A stretch of 64,000 bases of DNA from Propionibacterium cyclohexanicum (GCF_900111365.1 NZ_FOGZ01000006.1:1-64000); one strand, 5' to 3'; numbered from the stretch's first letter, positions 8,633 to 18,215 are shown. Notes: generated by a model not told the origin, from the sequence alone. Translations and numbers: made by a program.

Positions 8633-9588
8633 TCATTCCCCTGTTGAGCTTCATGAATCCGGGCCGGCTGTGGTGGCTGCTCGTGCCCGGCGCGCTGGCA
8701 GCGTTCTATCTCGTGTTGCTGGCACGCAACCGTGCCGCCGGGCGCGGCAGCTCATTGTTGCGGGCGATTCTGCCGAAGGACGCGAACCTCAAGCGTCACC
8801 TTTCGGTGGTCGCCTCGCTGCTGTCGTTGGCGTCGCTCGTGGTGGCCTACGCCCGCCCCCAGGCCCTGGTGAATGTGCCGCGTGATCGCGCCACGATCGT
8901 CGTGGCGATCGACGTGTCGCGGTCGATGATGGCCACCGATGTCAGCCCGACCAGGCTGTCCGCGGCCAAGCAGGGCGCCAAGCAGTTCATCGCCACATTG
9001 CCGGACACCTTCAATGTCGCTCTCGTCTCCTTCGCCGCCACGGCGGAGATCAAGATGCCCCCGACGACCGATCACTCGGCCGTCGATCGGGCGATCGACG
9101 CCCTGAGCCTGCAACCCTCGACGGCGATCGGTGAGGGGATCTACACCTCCTTGCAGGCCCTCACACTTGCCCCCGAGGATCCCAAGCATCCGGATGATCC
9201 GGCCCCGGGCGCCATCGTGCTGCTCTCCGACGGGGCAACGAACATGGGCCGTGACTCCGCCGGGGCAGCTGAACAGGCCCGCAAGCAGAATGTGCCGATC
9301 TACACGATCGCCTACGGCACGCCCGGAGGCTATGTCTACGAGAACGGGGTCCGCCAGTCGGTGGCCGTCGATCACGCGGAGCTGGCGAACGTGGCCCGTC
9401 TGTCGGGCGGGAAACCGTACTCGGCTGATTCTCTGAACAAGCTCCAGTCGGTGTACCAGACGATCTCCCAGCAGATCGGCTACACGAAGCAGGGCCATGA
9501 GATCACCGACCGCTACGCAGGCATCGCTCTGGTCCTTGCACTCCTTGCCGGTGTGGGTGTCATATCTTTGGCGGCACGATGGCCATGA
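8629..9588 (+). CDS. von Willebrand factor A membrane protein (BatA/BatB-like), copy 2
   Basis: About 319 residues from ATG 8629, which overlaps the upstream stop in an ATGA; a longer frame to 8557 lies inside the preceding gene and is rejected. Two N-terminal membrane segments, a VWA domain with DVSRS, STAIGEG and LSDGATN, and a C-terminal membrane segment repeat the layout of the previous gene. The adhesion-site residues appear intact in both copies, so both may bind metal and ligand. Confidence 0.82.
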   Translation: MIIPLLSFMNPGRLWWLLVPGALAAFYLVLLARNRAAGRGSSLLRAILPKDANLKRHLSVVASLLSLASLVVAYARPQALVNVPRDRATIVVAIDVSRSMMATDVSPTRLSAAKQGAKQFIATLPDTFNVALVSFAATAEIKMPPTTDHSAVDRAIDALSLQPSTAIGEGIYTSLQALTLAPEDPKHPDDPAPGAIVLLSDGATNMGRDSAGAAEQARKQNVPIYTIAYGTPGGYVYENGVRQSVAVDHAELANVARLSGGKPYSADSLNKLQSVYQTISQQIGYTKQGHEITDRYAGIALVLALLAGVGVISLAARWP

Positions 9589-10451
9589 TCGAGGACAGTG
9601 CAGCGAGCGGCGAGACGCCGGGCGGATTGCGGGCGGACGAGCCGGCGCGCACGGCGGCAGGAGCGGACGAGGTGAGGCAGCTCTGGCGCGGCGCCGTAGG
9701 CACCGACCTCCCGAGCCGGGTCAGGGACGTGTGGGACCGTGTCGGGCGGGCCTGCGCCGCGGCCGGGCGTCCGCGCAGCAGTGTGCGGCTGCTTCCGGTG
9801 AGCAAGACCCACTCCGCAGCCTCGATCCTCGCAGTCGATCGGGTCCTGGACACGCTGGCGACGCGGGAGGAGGTGCCAGCAGGCCCAGCTGGTCGGCGGC
9901 TGTTCGGTGAGAACCACGTTCAGGAGATCGTCGCGAAATCTGCGCAGCTCGCCGGGCACGACGTAGGTCTGGCGCTCATCGGGCATCTGCAGTCGAACAA
10001 GGTCAATGCGGTCGCCGGACTCGTCGAGGAATTCCAGGCTCTGGATTCCCTCAAGCTGGCGGCAAAGCTCGACCGTCGGCTCAGTGCCCTGGGCGTGTCC
10101 CTGCGCGTGCTGGTCGAGGTGAACACCTCCGGTGAGCAGGCAAAACATGGTGTGCCGATGGCCGAGGCGACAGCATTGTGCCGCCGCCTCGGCGACTTCG
10201 ACTGTCTCGAGGTGGCTGGGCTCATGACAGTCGCCGTGAATTCGCCCGACCGGCACGCGGTGGCAGCCTGCTTCGACCGGCTGGCGGGCCTGCAGACCCA
10301 GCTGCGCGATGACGCGGTGCTGGATTCGAGCTGGCCGGAGCTGTCCATGGGCATGAGCGGCGATTTCGAGTTGGCCATCGCGCACGGGGCCACGACGGTT
10401 CGGGTCGGTACCGCCCTGTTCGGGCCGCGCGACTACGGACAGGGCGACTGA
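9585..10451 (+). CDS. YggS/PROSC family PLP-binding protein
   Basis: About 288 residues. VRLLPVSKTHS carries the PLP lysine, GENHVQE follows, and ALIGHLQSNKVN and SMGMSGDFELAI are the classic YggS phosphate- and ring-binding blocks. The family controls pyridoxal phosphate homeostasis and has no known catalytic activity. ATG 9585 overlaps the VWA stop as ATGA; ATG 9579 is two codons earlier. A polar N-terminal extension of about 50 residues precedes the conserved barrel. Membership of the MoxR operon is unexpected for a vitamin B6 protein. Confidence 0.85.
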   Translation: MIEDSAASGETPGGLRADEPARTAAGADEVRQLWRGAVGTDLPSRVRDVWDRVGRACAAAGRPRSSVRLLPVSKTHSAASILAVDRVLDTLATREEVPAGPAGRRLFGENHVQEIVAKSAQLAGHDVGLALIGHLQSNKVNAVAGLVEEFQALDSLKLAAKLDRRLSALGVSLRVLVEVNTSGEQAKHGVPMAEATALCRRLGDFDCLEVAGLMTVAVNSPDRHAVAACFDRLAGLQTQLRDDAVLDSSWPELSMGMSGDFELAIAHGATTVRVGTALFGPRDYGQGD

Positions 10452-10469
10452 ATCACACCCGCCCGCAGC

Positions 10470-12569
10470 TCATAGATTCTCTACCTCCACCTCATCCACG
10501 CCGGGAGGAACCGCCAGGCCGAACAGCTGGCCCAGGAAGCTCAGCTCGCACTCGAGTACGCGATGACGCGTCGCGGGAAGCCGGAAACCGTGGCCCTCGC
10601 CCTCGAAGGTGACCAGTGCCACCGGCAGTCCGCGGGCCCGGACCGCCTGGGCCATCTGCTCGGCCTGCTTCGGCGGCACCACGCGGTCGTCCAAGCCCTG
10701 GAAGAGCAGCATCGGCGTTGCCAACCGGTCGAGGTGATTGATGGGGGAGCGCTGCTCGAACAGGGCCCGGGCCGTGGGCCAGGGCCCCACCAGCCCGTCG
10801 TTGTAGCGTGCTTCGAACTTGTGCGTGTCGGTCTGCAGGGCCACCAGATCGCCGATGCCGTAGCGGCTGATTCCGGCGGCGAATCTGTCCGAGGAGGTGA
10901 GGCAGGCCAGCACCGTGAAGCCGCCGGCGCTGCCCCCTTCGATCGTTATCCGGTCGGGATCGGCCAGCCCCTCGGCGATGAGCGCGTCGACCACATCGAT
11001 GCAATCGTTGACCTCGGCGACGCCCCACTGTCCGCGCAGCCGTTCGCGGTAAGCACGCCCGAATCCTGCCGATCCTGAGTAGTTCACCTGGACCACGGCG
11101 AATCCGCGTGAGGTCCAGAAGGCGATTTCGGGGTCATAGGAGCCGGTTGCGATACCGGTCGGGCCGCCGTGCACAGTGAGGATGACCGGCGGGAGCTCAT
11201 CTTCAGGTGCACTCACCGCATCGTTGTGCGGCGCGAAGTACCAGCTGTGCACCACGCCCTGCCGTCCGGTGACGGTGAGTGGACGGGCGATCGATGTGAT
11301 GGCTGGGTCGGGCGGCAAGCTGGGGCAGCGCACCACCCGGATATGCGCCTCGCCGTACCGATCAGCGTCATCCACCTCGACGATGGCCGTCGGCGCGTCG
11401 GCCCGGCCGACCAGCGCAAAGACACTGTCTTTGGCGCTCACCACGGCATCGACCGAGGCGAAGCGCTCGATGCGCTCGACGGCACCGCCGGCGAGCGGCG
11501 TCCTGGCGAGCCAGCACACTCCCTGGTCGCGCAGCTCGTGATAGACCCAGCCACCACTGACAGCCAGCGCCTGGCGACCGAGCTGCCACATCGGCTGGTC
11601 CTCCTCGCCATCCTGCTGGCTCAGCCGGTAGGGAGCCTGACCGGAGCGGGGCCACCAGCGGTACAGCGTCCACCAGCCCGAGGCGTCAGCGGTGAACACC
11701 AGCGAGCCGTCGGGTGCCCAGTGAGGGTGCTGCACCGAGACGCCCTCTCGGGGCGCTGCGATACGGCCGGCAACAGTGAGCGGGGAACTCACCCGGAGGC
11801 CGCTCCCCGCGGTGGAGTCGTCAGCTGTGGTCAGCTCGGCCACCACAAGCCGGGTGGCGTCCCACGGCATCGCCGGCTGGTCCCACTCGATCCACGCAAG
11901 GAGGTCATCGCCGTTCCACGCCGGGTCGGCGTAGAAGTCCGCGCCGCTCGCAATCACCAGCCCTGAGGTGGGCGCAGCCCCGGGGCTGGGCAGCGGCAGG
12001 GCCACGAGGGTCGTAGTGATCGCGAAGTCGCTGTGCTCCTCGCGCACCGCAATGACGATTCCGAGCTGTGGGCACAGCTCGAGAGCGCCATAGCGATACC
12101 GCTCGCTGGGTGCGCTCACAGCCGATGGCTCCTGATCGCCGGTACGGGCAAGGACCTGGCCGGTCGTGTCGTCGCACCACACGACGGTGGTGCTCCGGGC
12201 CGCCCAGGCTCCGCCGCCGTATTCATTCACTCGGCTCCGCACCGATGAGGGCGCCGGGCTCACCTCGACCGCTGCGCGGTCGCGCAAGGTCATGAGGGTG
12301 AGCCTGGCCTGCGCGTCGGGGGTGGACTCCACCCAGAACGGCTGGTGGCCGTCGCTGCCCAGTTCGCGCACGGTGACTCCGGCGCTCACCGCCTCGTCGA
12401 TCGACATGGGCGAGGGCCAGCTTCCGTAGCCGACCCGGAGCCGCTCGCGTGGAGCGCCATCCTGGCCTGCCCGGGTGGGGTCCGGGTGGCCGGGTCCCTC
12501 GGTGCGTGAGTTCGCAGGGGCGCCGCGAGCGTCGGTGCTCGGGGCAGGCCCCGTCTCCGGTGATGCCAT
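10470..12569 (-). CDS. S9 family serine peptidase (prolyl oligopeptidase/acylaminoacyl peptidase type)
   Basis: About 699 residues from ATG 12569; a longer open frame reaching 13334 runs antisense to DUF3145 and is rejected. The N-terminal two thirds form a WD-like propeller (repeats such as HWAPDGSLVFTADASGW). The C-terminal alpha/beta hydrolase has GGSAGGF (nucleophile Ser), LDDRVVPPKQ (Asp) and EGEGHGF (His), so the triad is complete. No signal peptide is seen, so it is a cytoplasmic peptidase that trims peptides or N-acylated substrates. Confidence 0.87.
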   Translation of the reverse strand: MASPETGPAPSTDARGAPANSRTEGPGHPDPTRAGQDGAPRERLRVGYGSWPSPMSIDEAVSAGVTVRELGSDGHQPFWVESTPDAQARLTLMTLRDRAAVEVSPAPSSVRSRVNEYGGGAWAARSTTVVWCDDTTGQVLARTGDQEPSAVSAPSERYRYGALELCPQLGIVIAVREEHSDFAITTTLVALPLPSPGAAPTSGLVIASGADFYADPAWNGDDLLAWIEWDQPAMPWDATRLVVAELTTADDSTAGSGLRVSSPLTVAGRIAAPREGVSVQHPHWAPDGSLVFTADASGWWTLYRWWPRSGQAPYRLSQQDGEEDQPMWQLGRQALAVSGGWVYHELRDQGVCWLARTPLAGGAVERIERFASVDAVVSAKDSVFALVGRADAPTAIVEVDDADRYGEAHIRVVRCPSLPPDPAITSIARPLTVTGRQGVVHSWYFAPHNDAVSAPEDELPPVILTVHGGPTGIATGSYDPEIAFWTSRGFAVVQVNYSGSAGFGRAYRERLRGQWGVAEVNDCIDVVDALIAEGLADPDRITIEGGSAGGFTVLACLTSSDRFAAGISRYGIGDLVALQTDTHKFEARYNDGLVGPWPTARALFEQRSPINHLDRLATPMLLFQGLDDRVVPPKQAEQMAQAVRARGLPVALVTFEGEGHGFRLPATRHRVLECELSFLGQLFGLAVPPGVDEVEVENL

Positions 12570-12770
12570 GACGATCACCCTAGCGACAGATCCCCCTGCC
12601 GCGTCGCGGCCGGTGCATCGGGTGGGACCGATTGGGGCTTCGCTCCCTATCGAATTCGCTTGGTCAATCGGGCCGATGTGGTGCAAACTCAACAGCACAA
12701 CCGAATATCTGCTGGCCACTCGCGCGCAGGCTGCTGGGGAAGGCACACCTGAACAACGAGAGGAACCGGC

Positions 12771-13268
12771 ATGGTGGAATGCACTCGCGGCATGATCTAC
12801 ATTCACTCGGCCGCAGCAGCGCTGTGTCCGCACGTCGAGTGGGCAATCGGCGGGGCGCTGGGGCGTACGGTGCACTGCAACTGGGCGCGTCAGGGCGCTC
12901 AGCCCGGTACGCTGCGCACCGAGCTGGGCTGGGACGGCTCCCAGGACAGCTGCGCAGCGCTGGTCTCTGCTCTGATGCGCTGCCGTGAGCTGCGCTTCGA
13001 GGTGACCTGCGATGCAGGAGCCGGGATGGGGGAGCGCTACAGCTACACGCCCCGACTCGGTGTCTTCCACGCACTCACCGATGAGAGCGGCGACATCATG
13101 GTCGGGGAGAACCGGCTGCGTGCCGCGGTGGCGCGAGAGGCCCTTGGCGGGCGCAGCCTCACCGAGGCCATCGCCGATCTGCTGGGCACACCGTGGGACG
13201 AGGAGCTGGAGATCTTCCGGCGGGCCGATGACGGCGACTCGGTGCGTTGGCTCAGCCGCGCCGTCTGA
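12771..13268 (+). CDS. DUF3145 family protein
   Basis: A 165-residue soluble protein in an actinobacterial-only family. The HSAAAALCPHVEWAIGGALG block near the N-terminus and the WLSRAV end match the family as remembered. GAGAGGAACCGGC directly precedes the ATG, giving a good ribosome-binding site. Function is unknown. It is divergent from the S9 peptidase across 200 bases and is followed 64 bases later by a hydrolase in the same direction. Confidence 0.78.
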   Translation: MVECTRGMIYIHSAAAALCPHVEWAIGGALGRTVHCNWARQGAQPGTLRTELGWDGSQDSCAALVSALMRCRELRFEVTCDAGAGMGERYSYTPRLGVFHALTDESGDIMVGENRLRAAVAREALGGRSLTEAIADLLGTPWDEELEIFRRADDGDSVRWLSRAV

Positions 13269-13332
13269 GTTCGCCGGGGTGCGCAGGTACCAGCAGGACA
13301 CGACAATCGGACGAGCGAGGGAGCACAGCACC

Positions 13333-14268
13333 ATGGCAGGCGAGGAGGTGACCTGGCGGCTGCAATGCCCGGACCGGGAATCGCTTCTCGTCAGGTCGTG
13401 GCTGCCCAGGGGGGCGCCGAAGGCGGTGCTGCTCGTGAGCCATGGGATGGCGGAGCATTCCCTGCGCTATCGGCAGCTCGGACGGGCGCTCGCCGAGGGC
13501 GGCTGGGCGGTGTACGCCCATGATCATCGCGGGCATGGCGGGACTGCCCTGCACCCCGGACGCGCCGGTCGCCTTCCCGCTGAGGACGGCTGGAATGTCC
13601 TCGTGGAGGATCAGCACCGAGTGTTCGAGGCGGTGACCCGGCGGCATCCCGGGCTTCCTTGTTTTCTGCTCGGCCATTCGATGGGTTCGCTGGTGGCCCG
13701 GGACTTCGCGATCCGCTGGTCCTCCCAGATCGATGGGCTGGTGCTCAGTGGCACCCTGGCGCCGCTCGGTATCCGGCGCCGACCCAGCGAGATCATTGCC
13801 GGTCTCGTCGTTGCTTGGGGAGGCGCTGCGCGTCCCTCGGTGCTGCTCGACGCCATGAGCGTCGGTCGTTACGCACGGGCAGTGCCCGGTGCCCGAACCG
13901 ACGCCGACTGGCTCAGCCGCGACCCCGATGAGGTCGATTCCTACCGCGCCGATCCGTGGTGCGGTTTCACCTGTTCTGCGGGCCTGTTCCGTGCGGTCCT
14001 CACCGGCCAGGTACGGGTGGAGGACGACGGGCTGGTGGGTCTGGTACGTCCCGGCCTACCAGTCCTGCTCATCGCTGGCGGGGACGATCCGGCGGGCGCC
14101 GGACGGCGCGCGACAGATGCGACAGCCGTCCAGTATCGGGATGCGGGAGTGCGCAATGTGAGGGCCCGGATCTGGCCCGGCGCCCGTCACGAGCTGCTCC
14201 ACGAGGTGGATCGCCAGGAGACTATCAGCTTCGTGCGCGACTGGCTGGACAAGCACCTGATGTCCTGA
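13333..14268 (+). CDS. alpha/beta hydrolase, monoacylglycerol-lipase-like
   Basis: About 311 residues from ATG 13333; the frame is open further upstream, but that stretch overlaps DUF3145. HDHRGHGGT (near residue 65), the nucleophile elbow GHSMGS (near 110), a downstream Asp in GGDDPAG and the histidine in GARHELLHE give a full triad. The HGMAEHSLRY block is typical of serine aminopeptidase S33/monoglyceride lipases. It probably cleaves a lipid or small ester; the substrate is not known. Confidence 0.82.
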   Translation: MAGEEVTWRLQCPDRESLLVRSWLPRGAPKAVLLVSHGMAEHSLRYRQLGRALAEGGWAVYAHDHRGHGGTALHPGRAGRLPAEDGWNVLVEDQHRVFEAVTRRHPGLPCFLLGHSMGSLVARDFAIRWSSQIDGLVLSGTLAPLGIRRRPSEIIAGLVVAWGGAARPSVLLDAMSVGRYARAVPGARTDADWLSRDPDEVDSYRADPWCGFTCSAGLFRAVLTGQVRVEDDGLVGLVRPGLPVLLIAGGDDPAGAGRRATDATAVQYRDAGVRNVRARIWPGARHELLHEVDRQETISFVRDWLDKHLMS

Positions 14269-14327
14269 GTTCCCGCTCTGGCAGGAGCTCAGGACCATCG
14301 CACAGCCGCGCGCTTGGCCCGTGGCCC

Positions 14328-15581
14328 TCAGTCGGTGGCGTTCTCGTTGGTGATCGCGACGGCCACATTGTGGCCGCCGAACCCGAACGAGTTGTTGATC
14401 GCTGCGAGCGGTCCCTCGGCCGGAAGCGGCCGGGCCTGCTTGGCGGCAATGTCGATGCGCAGATCGTCCTCGGGATCATCCAGGTTGATGGTCGGAGGCA
14501 CGAGCCGCTCGCGCAAGGCGAGCAATGTGGCTACCGACTCGAGGGCGCCGGCGGCCCCCAGCAAGTGCCCGGTCATGGACTTCGTGCTCGTGACCACCAC
14601 GTGATCGGCCTCGTCACCGAGCAGTTCGCGGATGCCGTGGGCCTCGGCGAGGTCACCGGCCGGGGTGGAGGTGGCGTGGGCATTGATGTGGTTCAGATCG
14701 CTTGCACTGATCTGCGCGCTCTCCAGGGCCTTGCGCATGGCCGCCATCTGGCCATGCGGTGAGGGCTTCACCATGTCGAAGGCATCGGCGCTGATTCCCG
14801 CGCCAGCGATGGTTCCGTATATCTTCGCGCCCCGGGCCTTCGCCGATTCGAGGCTCTCGAGGACGAGGGTCACCGCGCCCTCGCCGAGCACGAAACCATC
14901 GCGCCCCTTGTCCCAGGGCCGCGAGGCGCCGGCCGGTTCGTCATTGCGCTTGGAGAGCGCCTGCATCTGGGCGAACGCCACGATAGGCAGTGGGTGGATG
15001 AGTGCCTCCGTGCCGCCAACGAGCATGATGTCGGCCCGCCCGAGCTGGATGGTGTCCACCCCGAGCGCGATCGCCTCGTTGCTCGACGCGCATGCCGAAA
15101 CCGTGGTGTGGGCGCCGGCGCGTGCGCCGATCTTGAGCTCGACGTGGGCTGCCGGCGCATTGGACATGAGCATGGGCACGGTGAAGGGGCTGACGCGGCG
15201 CAGTCCCTTCGTGCGTAGGAGCTCCCACTGGCTGATGGTGGTCTGGAGACCACCGATGCCGGTGCCCAGGGCCACGCCCAGACGCTCGGGATCTGTCTCG
15301 TTGTCGGGCGCGAAGGTGAATCCGGCGTCCTCCCAGGCCTGCTGGGCGGACGCGACGGCGAGGACGCTGCACCGGTCCATGCGCCGTGCCTCGACGCGCG
15401 GGACGGCATCGCTGAGATCGGCATCCACCTGCCCGGCGAACCGCACCGACAGCTGGGTGGCCCACTCCTCATCGATTGTGCTCACTCCACTACGGCCATT
15501 GCGCAGACCATCCCAGGTCTGCGTGACATCCGCTCCGAGTGGGGTGATGGCACCCAGTCCGGTGACGACGACGGTTGTCAT
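14328..15581 (-). CDS. fabF: beta-ketoacyl-ACP synthase II
   Basis: 417 residues; elongating condensing enzyme of type II fatty-acid synthesis. The Cys-His-His triad is visible as VSACASSNEA, NAHATSTPAGD and FGFGGHN, and KSMTGHLLGAAGA is the conserved lysine block. The start ATG 15581 follows GGAGGAAGCTGC; an open frame extending further upstream has no comparable site. It is the last gene of fabD-fabH-acpP-fabF. Confidence 0.93.
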   Translation of the reverse strand: MTTVVVTGLGAITPLGADVTQTWDGLRNGRSGVSTIDEEWATQLSVRFAGQVDADLSDAVPRVEARRMDRCSVLAVASAQQAWEDAGFTFAPDNETDPERLGVALGTGIGGLQTTISQWELLRTKGLRRVSPFTVPMLMSNAPAAHVELKIGARAGAHTTVSACASSNEAIALGVDTIQLGRADIMLVGGTEALIHPLPIVAFAQMQALSKRNDEPAGASRPWDKGRDGFVLGEGAVTLVLESLESAKARGAKIYGTIAGAGISADAFDMVKPSPHGQMAAMRKALESAQISASDLNHINAHATSTPAGDLAEAHGIRELLGDEADHVVVTSTKSMTGHLLGAAGALESVATLLALRERLVPPTINLDDPEDDLRIDIAAKQARPLPAEGPLAAINNSFGFGGHNVAVAITNENATD

Positions 15582-15681
15582 GCAGCTTCCTCCAAATGCG
15601 GGGTGGCGATGGGCGCCGGCCCCCGGTCGAAACTTCGATGAATGCCGACCTCGCGGCCGGTGTCGTGCAGGCGCTGGGCTC

Positions 15682-15939
15682 TCAGGCCTGCTTGTTCTCC
15701 TGAACCTTCTCGACATAGGCGATGGCGTCGCCCACGGTGCGCAGGCCCTTCACGTCCTCGTCGGGGATCTCGACGTTGTACGCCTCTTGCAGGGCATAGA
15801 CGATCTCGACCATCGACAGCGAGTCGATGTCCAAGTCGTCCACGAAGTTCTTCTCGTCGGTGATGTCCTCCACCGGGACGCCGGCGACGTCATTGACGAT
15901 TTCGGCGAGCTTGGTGCGGATCTCTTCGGTGCTGGCCAT
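15682..15939 (-). CDS. acpP: acyl carrier protein
   Basis: 85 residues, acidic, with the phosphopantetheine-attachment serine in DIDSLSMVE (DSL motif) about midway. It carries the growing acyl chain between the FabD, FabH and FabF enzymes encoded beside it. An AAGGCAAC ribosome-binding site precedes ATG. Length is normal for the family. Confidence 0.95.
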   Translation of the reverse strand: MASTEEIRTKLAEIVNDVAGVPVEDITDEKNFVDDLDIDSLSMVEIVYALQEAYNVEIPDEDVKGLRTVGDAIAYVEKVQENKQA

Positions 15940-16019
15940 GGTGTTGCCTTTCGTGTTGTGGCTTGTCGAGCCGGATTGGCTCGCGTTGGGTTCGATGGGC
16001 GCGGACTGCGTGAGTGCTC

Positions 16020-17015
16020 TCAGGGCAGGACGACGACCTGGCCTGCGAAGACCAGTCCCGCTCCGAAGCCGATGATGAGCGCATTGTCCCCGCTCTTGGC
16101 CTCTCCCGATTCAAGCAGAGCGTCCATCGCAAGGGGAATCGATGCCGCCGATACGTTGCCCATGTGCCGGATGTCGCGGCTGACCGTCACGGTCTCGGGC
16201 AGGTGCAGGCGGCGCAGCAGGGCGTCGGTGATGCGGTTATTGGCCTGGTGGGGGATGAACACATCGAGTTGCTCGGGGGCCAGACCTGCCTTGTCGAGTG
16301 CCTCGACGGCCTTCTCCGCAATGAAGGTGGTTCCCCACAGGTAGACGGCGCGCCCGTTCATGTGGACGACCGGCGGGCGCCCGGTGCCCAGGGCATCGAA
16401 CCAGTCCTCGGTCCAGATGGCGTCGTCCTGGGAGGGGTCGGAACCCCATACGGCGGGCCCGATGGCCGGGGTCTCGCTGGGTCCGACGACGGCTGCCCCG
16501 GCGCCGTCACCGAACAGGAAGGCGGTGCCGCGGTCGGTGAGGTCAATCTGCTTGGACAGCAGCTCCATGCCGATGATCAGGACGTGATGGGCCGAACCGG
16601 TGCGGATCAATCCGTCGGCCTGGGACAGTGCGTAACAGAATCCTGCGCAAGCGGCGCGGATGTCGTAGGCGGCCGGCGCGGGAATCCCCAGGGCTCGCGC
16701 GACCTCGCAGGCGAGCGAGGGGTATTGGCGGAAGTTGCTCACCGTGGAGACGATGACGGCATCGATATCGCTGGCGCCCAGCCCCGCTCGCTCGATGGCC
16801 TTGGTGGCTGCCTGGACGCACATGAACGCCGGTGTCTCTTCCTCGGTCGCCCAGCGGCGCTCGGCGATGCCGGTGCGCTGCTGGATCCACTCGTCAGAGG
16901 AGTCGATGTAGGTGCACATCTCGGCGTTGTCCACGACCCGGCTACCCCGATATCCCGCGACGCTCATGAGGCGGGCGTACTTGGCTCCGGTCGAGACCTT
17001 GATGGGTGCACTCAT
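16020..17015 (-). CDS. fabH: beta-ketoacyl-ACP synthase III
   Basis: 331 residues; initiates fatty-acid synthesis by condensing acyl-CoA with malonyl-ACP. The catalytic Cys lies in RAACAGFCYAL, the His in FIPHQANNRI, and the Asn in the GDNALIIGFGAGL region. In actinobacteria this enzyme often uses branched primers to make iso/anteiso acids; specificity cannot be read here. It lies directly after fabD (3-base spacing) in the operon. Confidence 0.93.
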   Translation of the reverse strand: MSAPIKVSTGAKYARLMSVAGYRGSRVVDNAEMCTYIDSSDEWIQQRTGIAERRWATEEETPAFMCVQAATKAIERAGLGASDIDAVIVSTVSNFRQYPSLACEVARALGIPAPAAYDIRAACAGFCYALSQADGLIRTGSAHHVLIIGMELLSKQIDLTDRGTAFLFGDGAGAAVVGPSETPAIGPAVWGSDPSQDDAIWTEDWFDALGTGRPPVVHMNGRAVYLWGTTFIAEKAVEALDKAGLAPEQLDVFIPHQANNRITDALLRRLHLPETVTVSRDIRHMGNVSAASIPLAMDALLESGEAKSGDNALIIGFGAGLVFAGQVVVLP

Positions 17016-17018
17016 TGA

Positions 17019-18035
17019 TCAGGCTCCTTGCGTTGCACGGTCAGACGACGTCGTGGCAGGCGACGTGGTGTCAGGTGAGGTGGTGTCAGGTGAGGTGATG
17101 CGACGGCCGGCGTGGGCGTGGCAGAAGGCCAGCGCATCGTCCAATTGGGTCGGCTCGTTGAGGTTGAACAGTTCGACGCCCTTGAGATTGCGCTTGGCGA
17201 TACCGGTGAGGGTCTTGGCCGGCGGCAGTTCGAGCATGCCGGTGACACCGAGCTGGCGCATGGTGTCCATGCACAGGTCCCAGCGGACGGGCACCGTGAC
17301 CTGCGCGACGAGACGCTGCAGGAAGTCCGCACCCAGGGAGACGATGGCGCCGTCGGCGTTCGACAGCAGCGCGGTGATCGGGTCGTGCGTGGTCATCGTC
17401 CGCGCCAGGTCCGCCAGGGGCGGCTGGGCAGCTGCCATGTGCTGGGTGTGGAAGGCCCCGGCCACTTTGAGCGGGACGACACGCGCCCGGGCCGGCGGAG
17501 CGGCGCGCAGCGCCTCTATCTGTTCGAGAGTGCCTGCCGCGACGATCTGTCCGCTGCCGTTGAAGTTGGCGGCGGTGAGCCCGCACTCGGCGATCCGGGC
17601 GAGCACTTCCTCGGGTTGACCGGCGATCACGGCCGCCATCCCGGTCGGCGAGGACGCCGAGGCCCGGGCCATCCCGCGGCCACGCTCACGGATGAACAGG
17701 GCAGCCTGGGCCGGCTCCAGCACGCCTGTGCCCGCCGCGGCGGTGATCTCGCCGACGCTGTGCCCCGCGACAACATCGGCCAGCGCGAAACCGCCATTGC
17801 TCGCAGCCTGATCAAGGGCCAGGCCGGCGTACAGCCCGGCTCCGAACAGGAGCGGCTGGGCGACCGCGGTGTCCTTGATCGCCGCCTCGTCGGCCTCGGT
17901 GCCGAGGTGGATCAGGTCGAGGCCGGTCACCTCGGACAGCTCGGTCAGACCCTTGCGGAAGGAGTCGATCTCGAGCCAGGGAGTGAGGAATCCTGGATTC
18001 TGGGCGCCCTGTCCGGGTGCGACAATCGCGAGCAC
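17019..18035 (-). CDS. fabD: malonyl-CoA:ACP transacylase
   Basis: 338 residues from GTG 18035 (reading VLAIVAPGQGAQ), the usual N-terminus of actinobacterial FabD. The GQGAQ oxyanion loop and VAGHSVGEI nucleophile Ser are present, with a His later in the fold. The frame is open to a GTG at 18137, but that start would put a 19-bp palindrome (18102-18120) inside the gene. A GGGAGG lies very close to the chosen GTG, so the start remains slightly uncertain. The last 30 residues include a short Thr/Ser/Pro repeat (SPDTT). Confidence 0.9.
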   Translation of the reverse strand: MLAIVAPGQGAQNPGFLTPWLEIDSFRKGLTELSEVTGLDLIHLGTEADEAAIKDTAVAQPLLFGAGLYAGLALDQAASNGGFALADVVAGHSVGEITAAAGTGVLEPAQAALFIRERGRGMARASASSPTGMAAVIAGQPEEVLARIAECGLTAANFNGSGQIVAAGTLEQIEALRAAPPARARVVPLKVAGAFHTQHMAAAQPPLADLARTMTTHDPITALLSNADGAIVSLGADFLQRLVAQVTVPVRWDLCMDTMRQLGVTGMLELPPAKTLTGIAKRNLKGVELFNLNEPTQLDDALAFCHAHAGRRITSPDTTSPDTTSPATTSSDRATQGA

Positions 18036-18101
18036 CCTCCCATCTTGCTCCGTCGGGTGGCGCACAGCCGAACTGGAACAGACGAAAATCACTCCGATGT
18101 C

Positions 18102-18120
18102 TTTGTAGGAATCCCACAAA
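18102..18120. promoter_or_regulatory. 19-bp palindrome upstream of fabD, candidate FasR box
   Basis: TTTGTAGGA and TCCCACAAA flank a central A; the half-sites differ at one position. It lies 66 bases before the fabD GTG and 96 bases beyond the fasR stop. In Streptomyces coelicolor the PucR-type regulator FasR, encoded beside fabD, activates this operon, so the palindrome is the natural candidate for its site. The assignment is inference. Confidence 0.6.
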
Positions 18121-18215
18121 ACCGGCCGATGGGGCACGGTCAGTTCGCGGTGTCTGTTGTTGGTTCCCCAATAGCTTTGTCGTCGGCGCGGGCGCCGTGA
18201 GCGCCGGCCCGGCGC

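Noticed and set aside
18036-18137. Longer FabD starting at GTG 18137
   Set aside because: It adds 34 residues absent from the family as remembered and would place the 19-bp palindrome within the gene.
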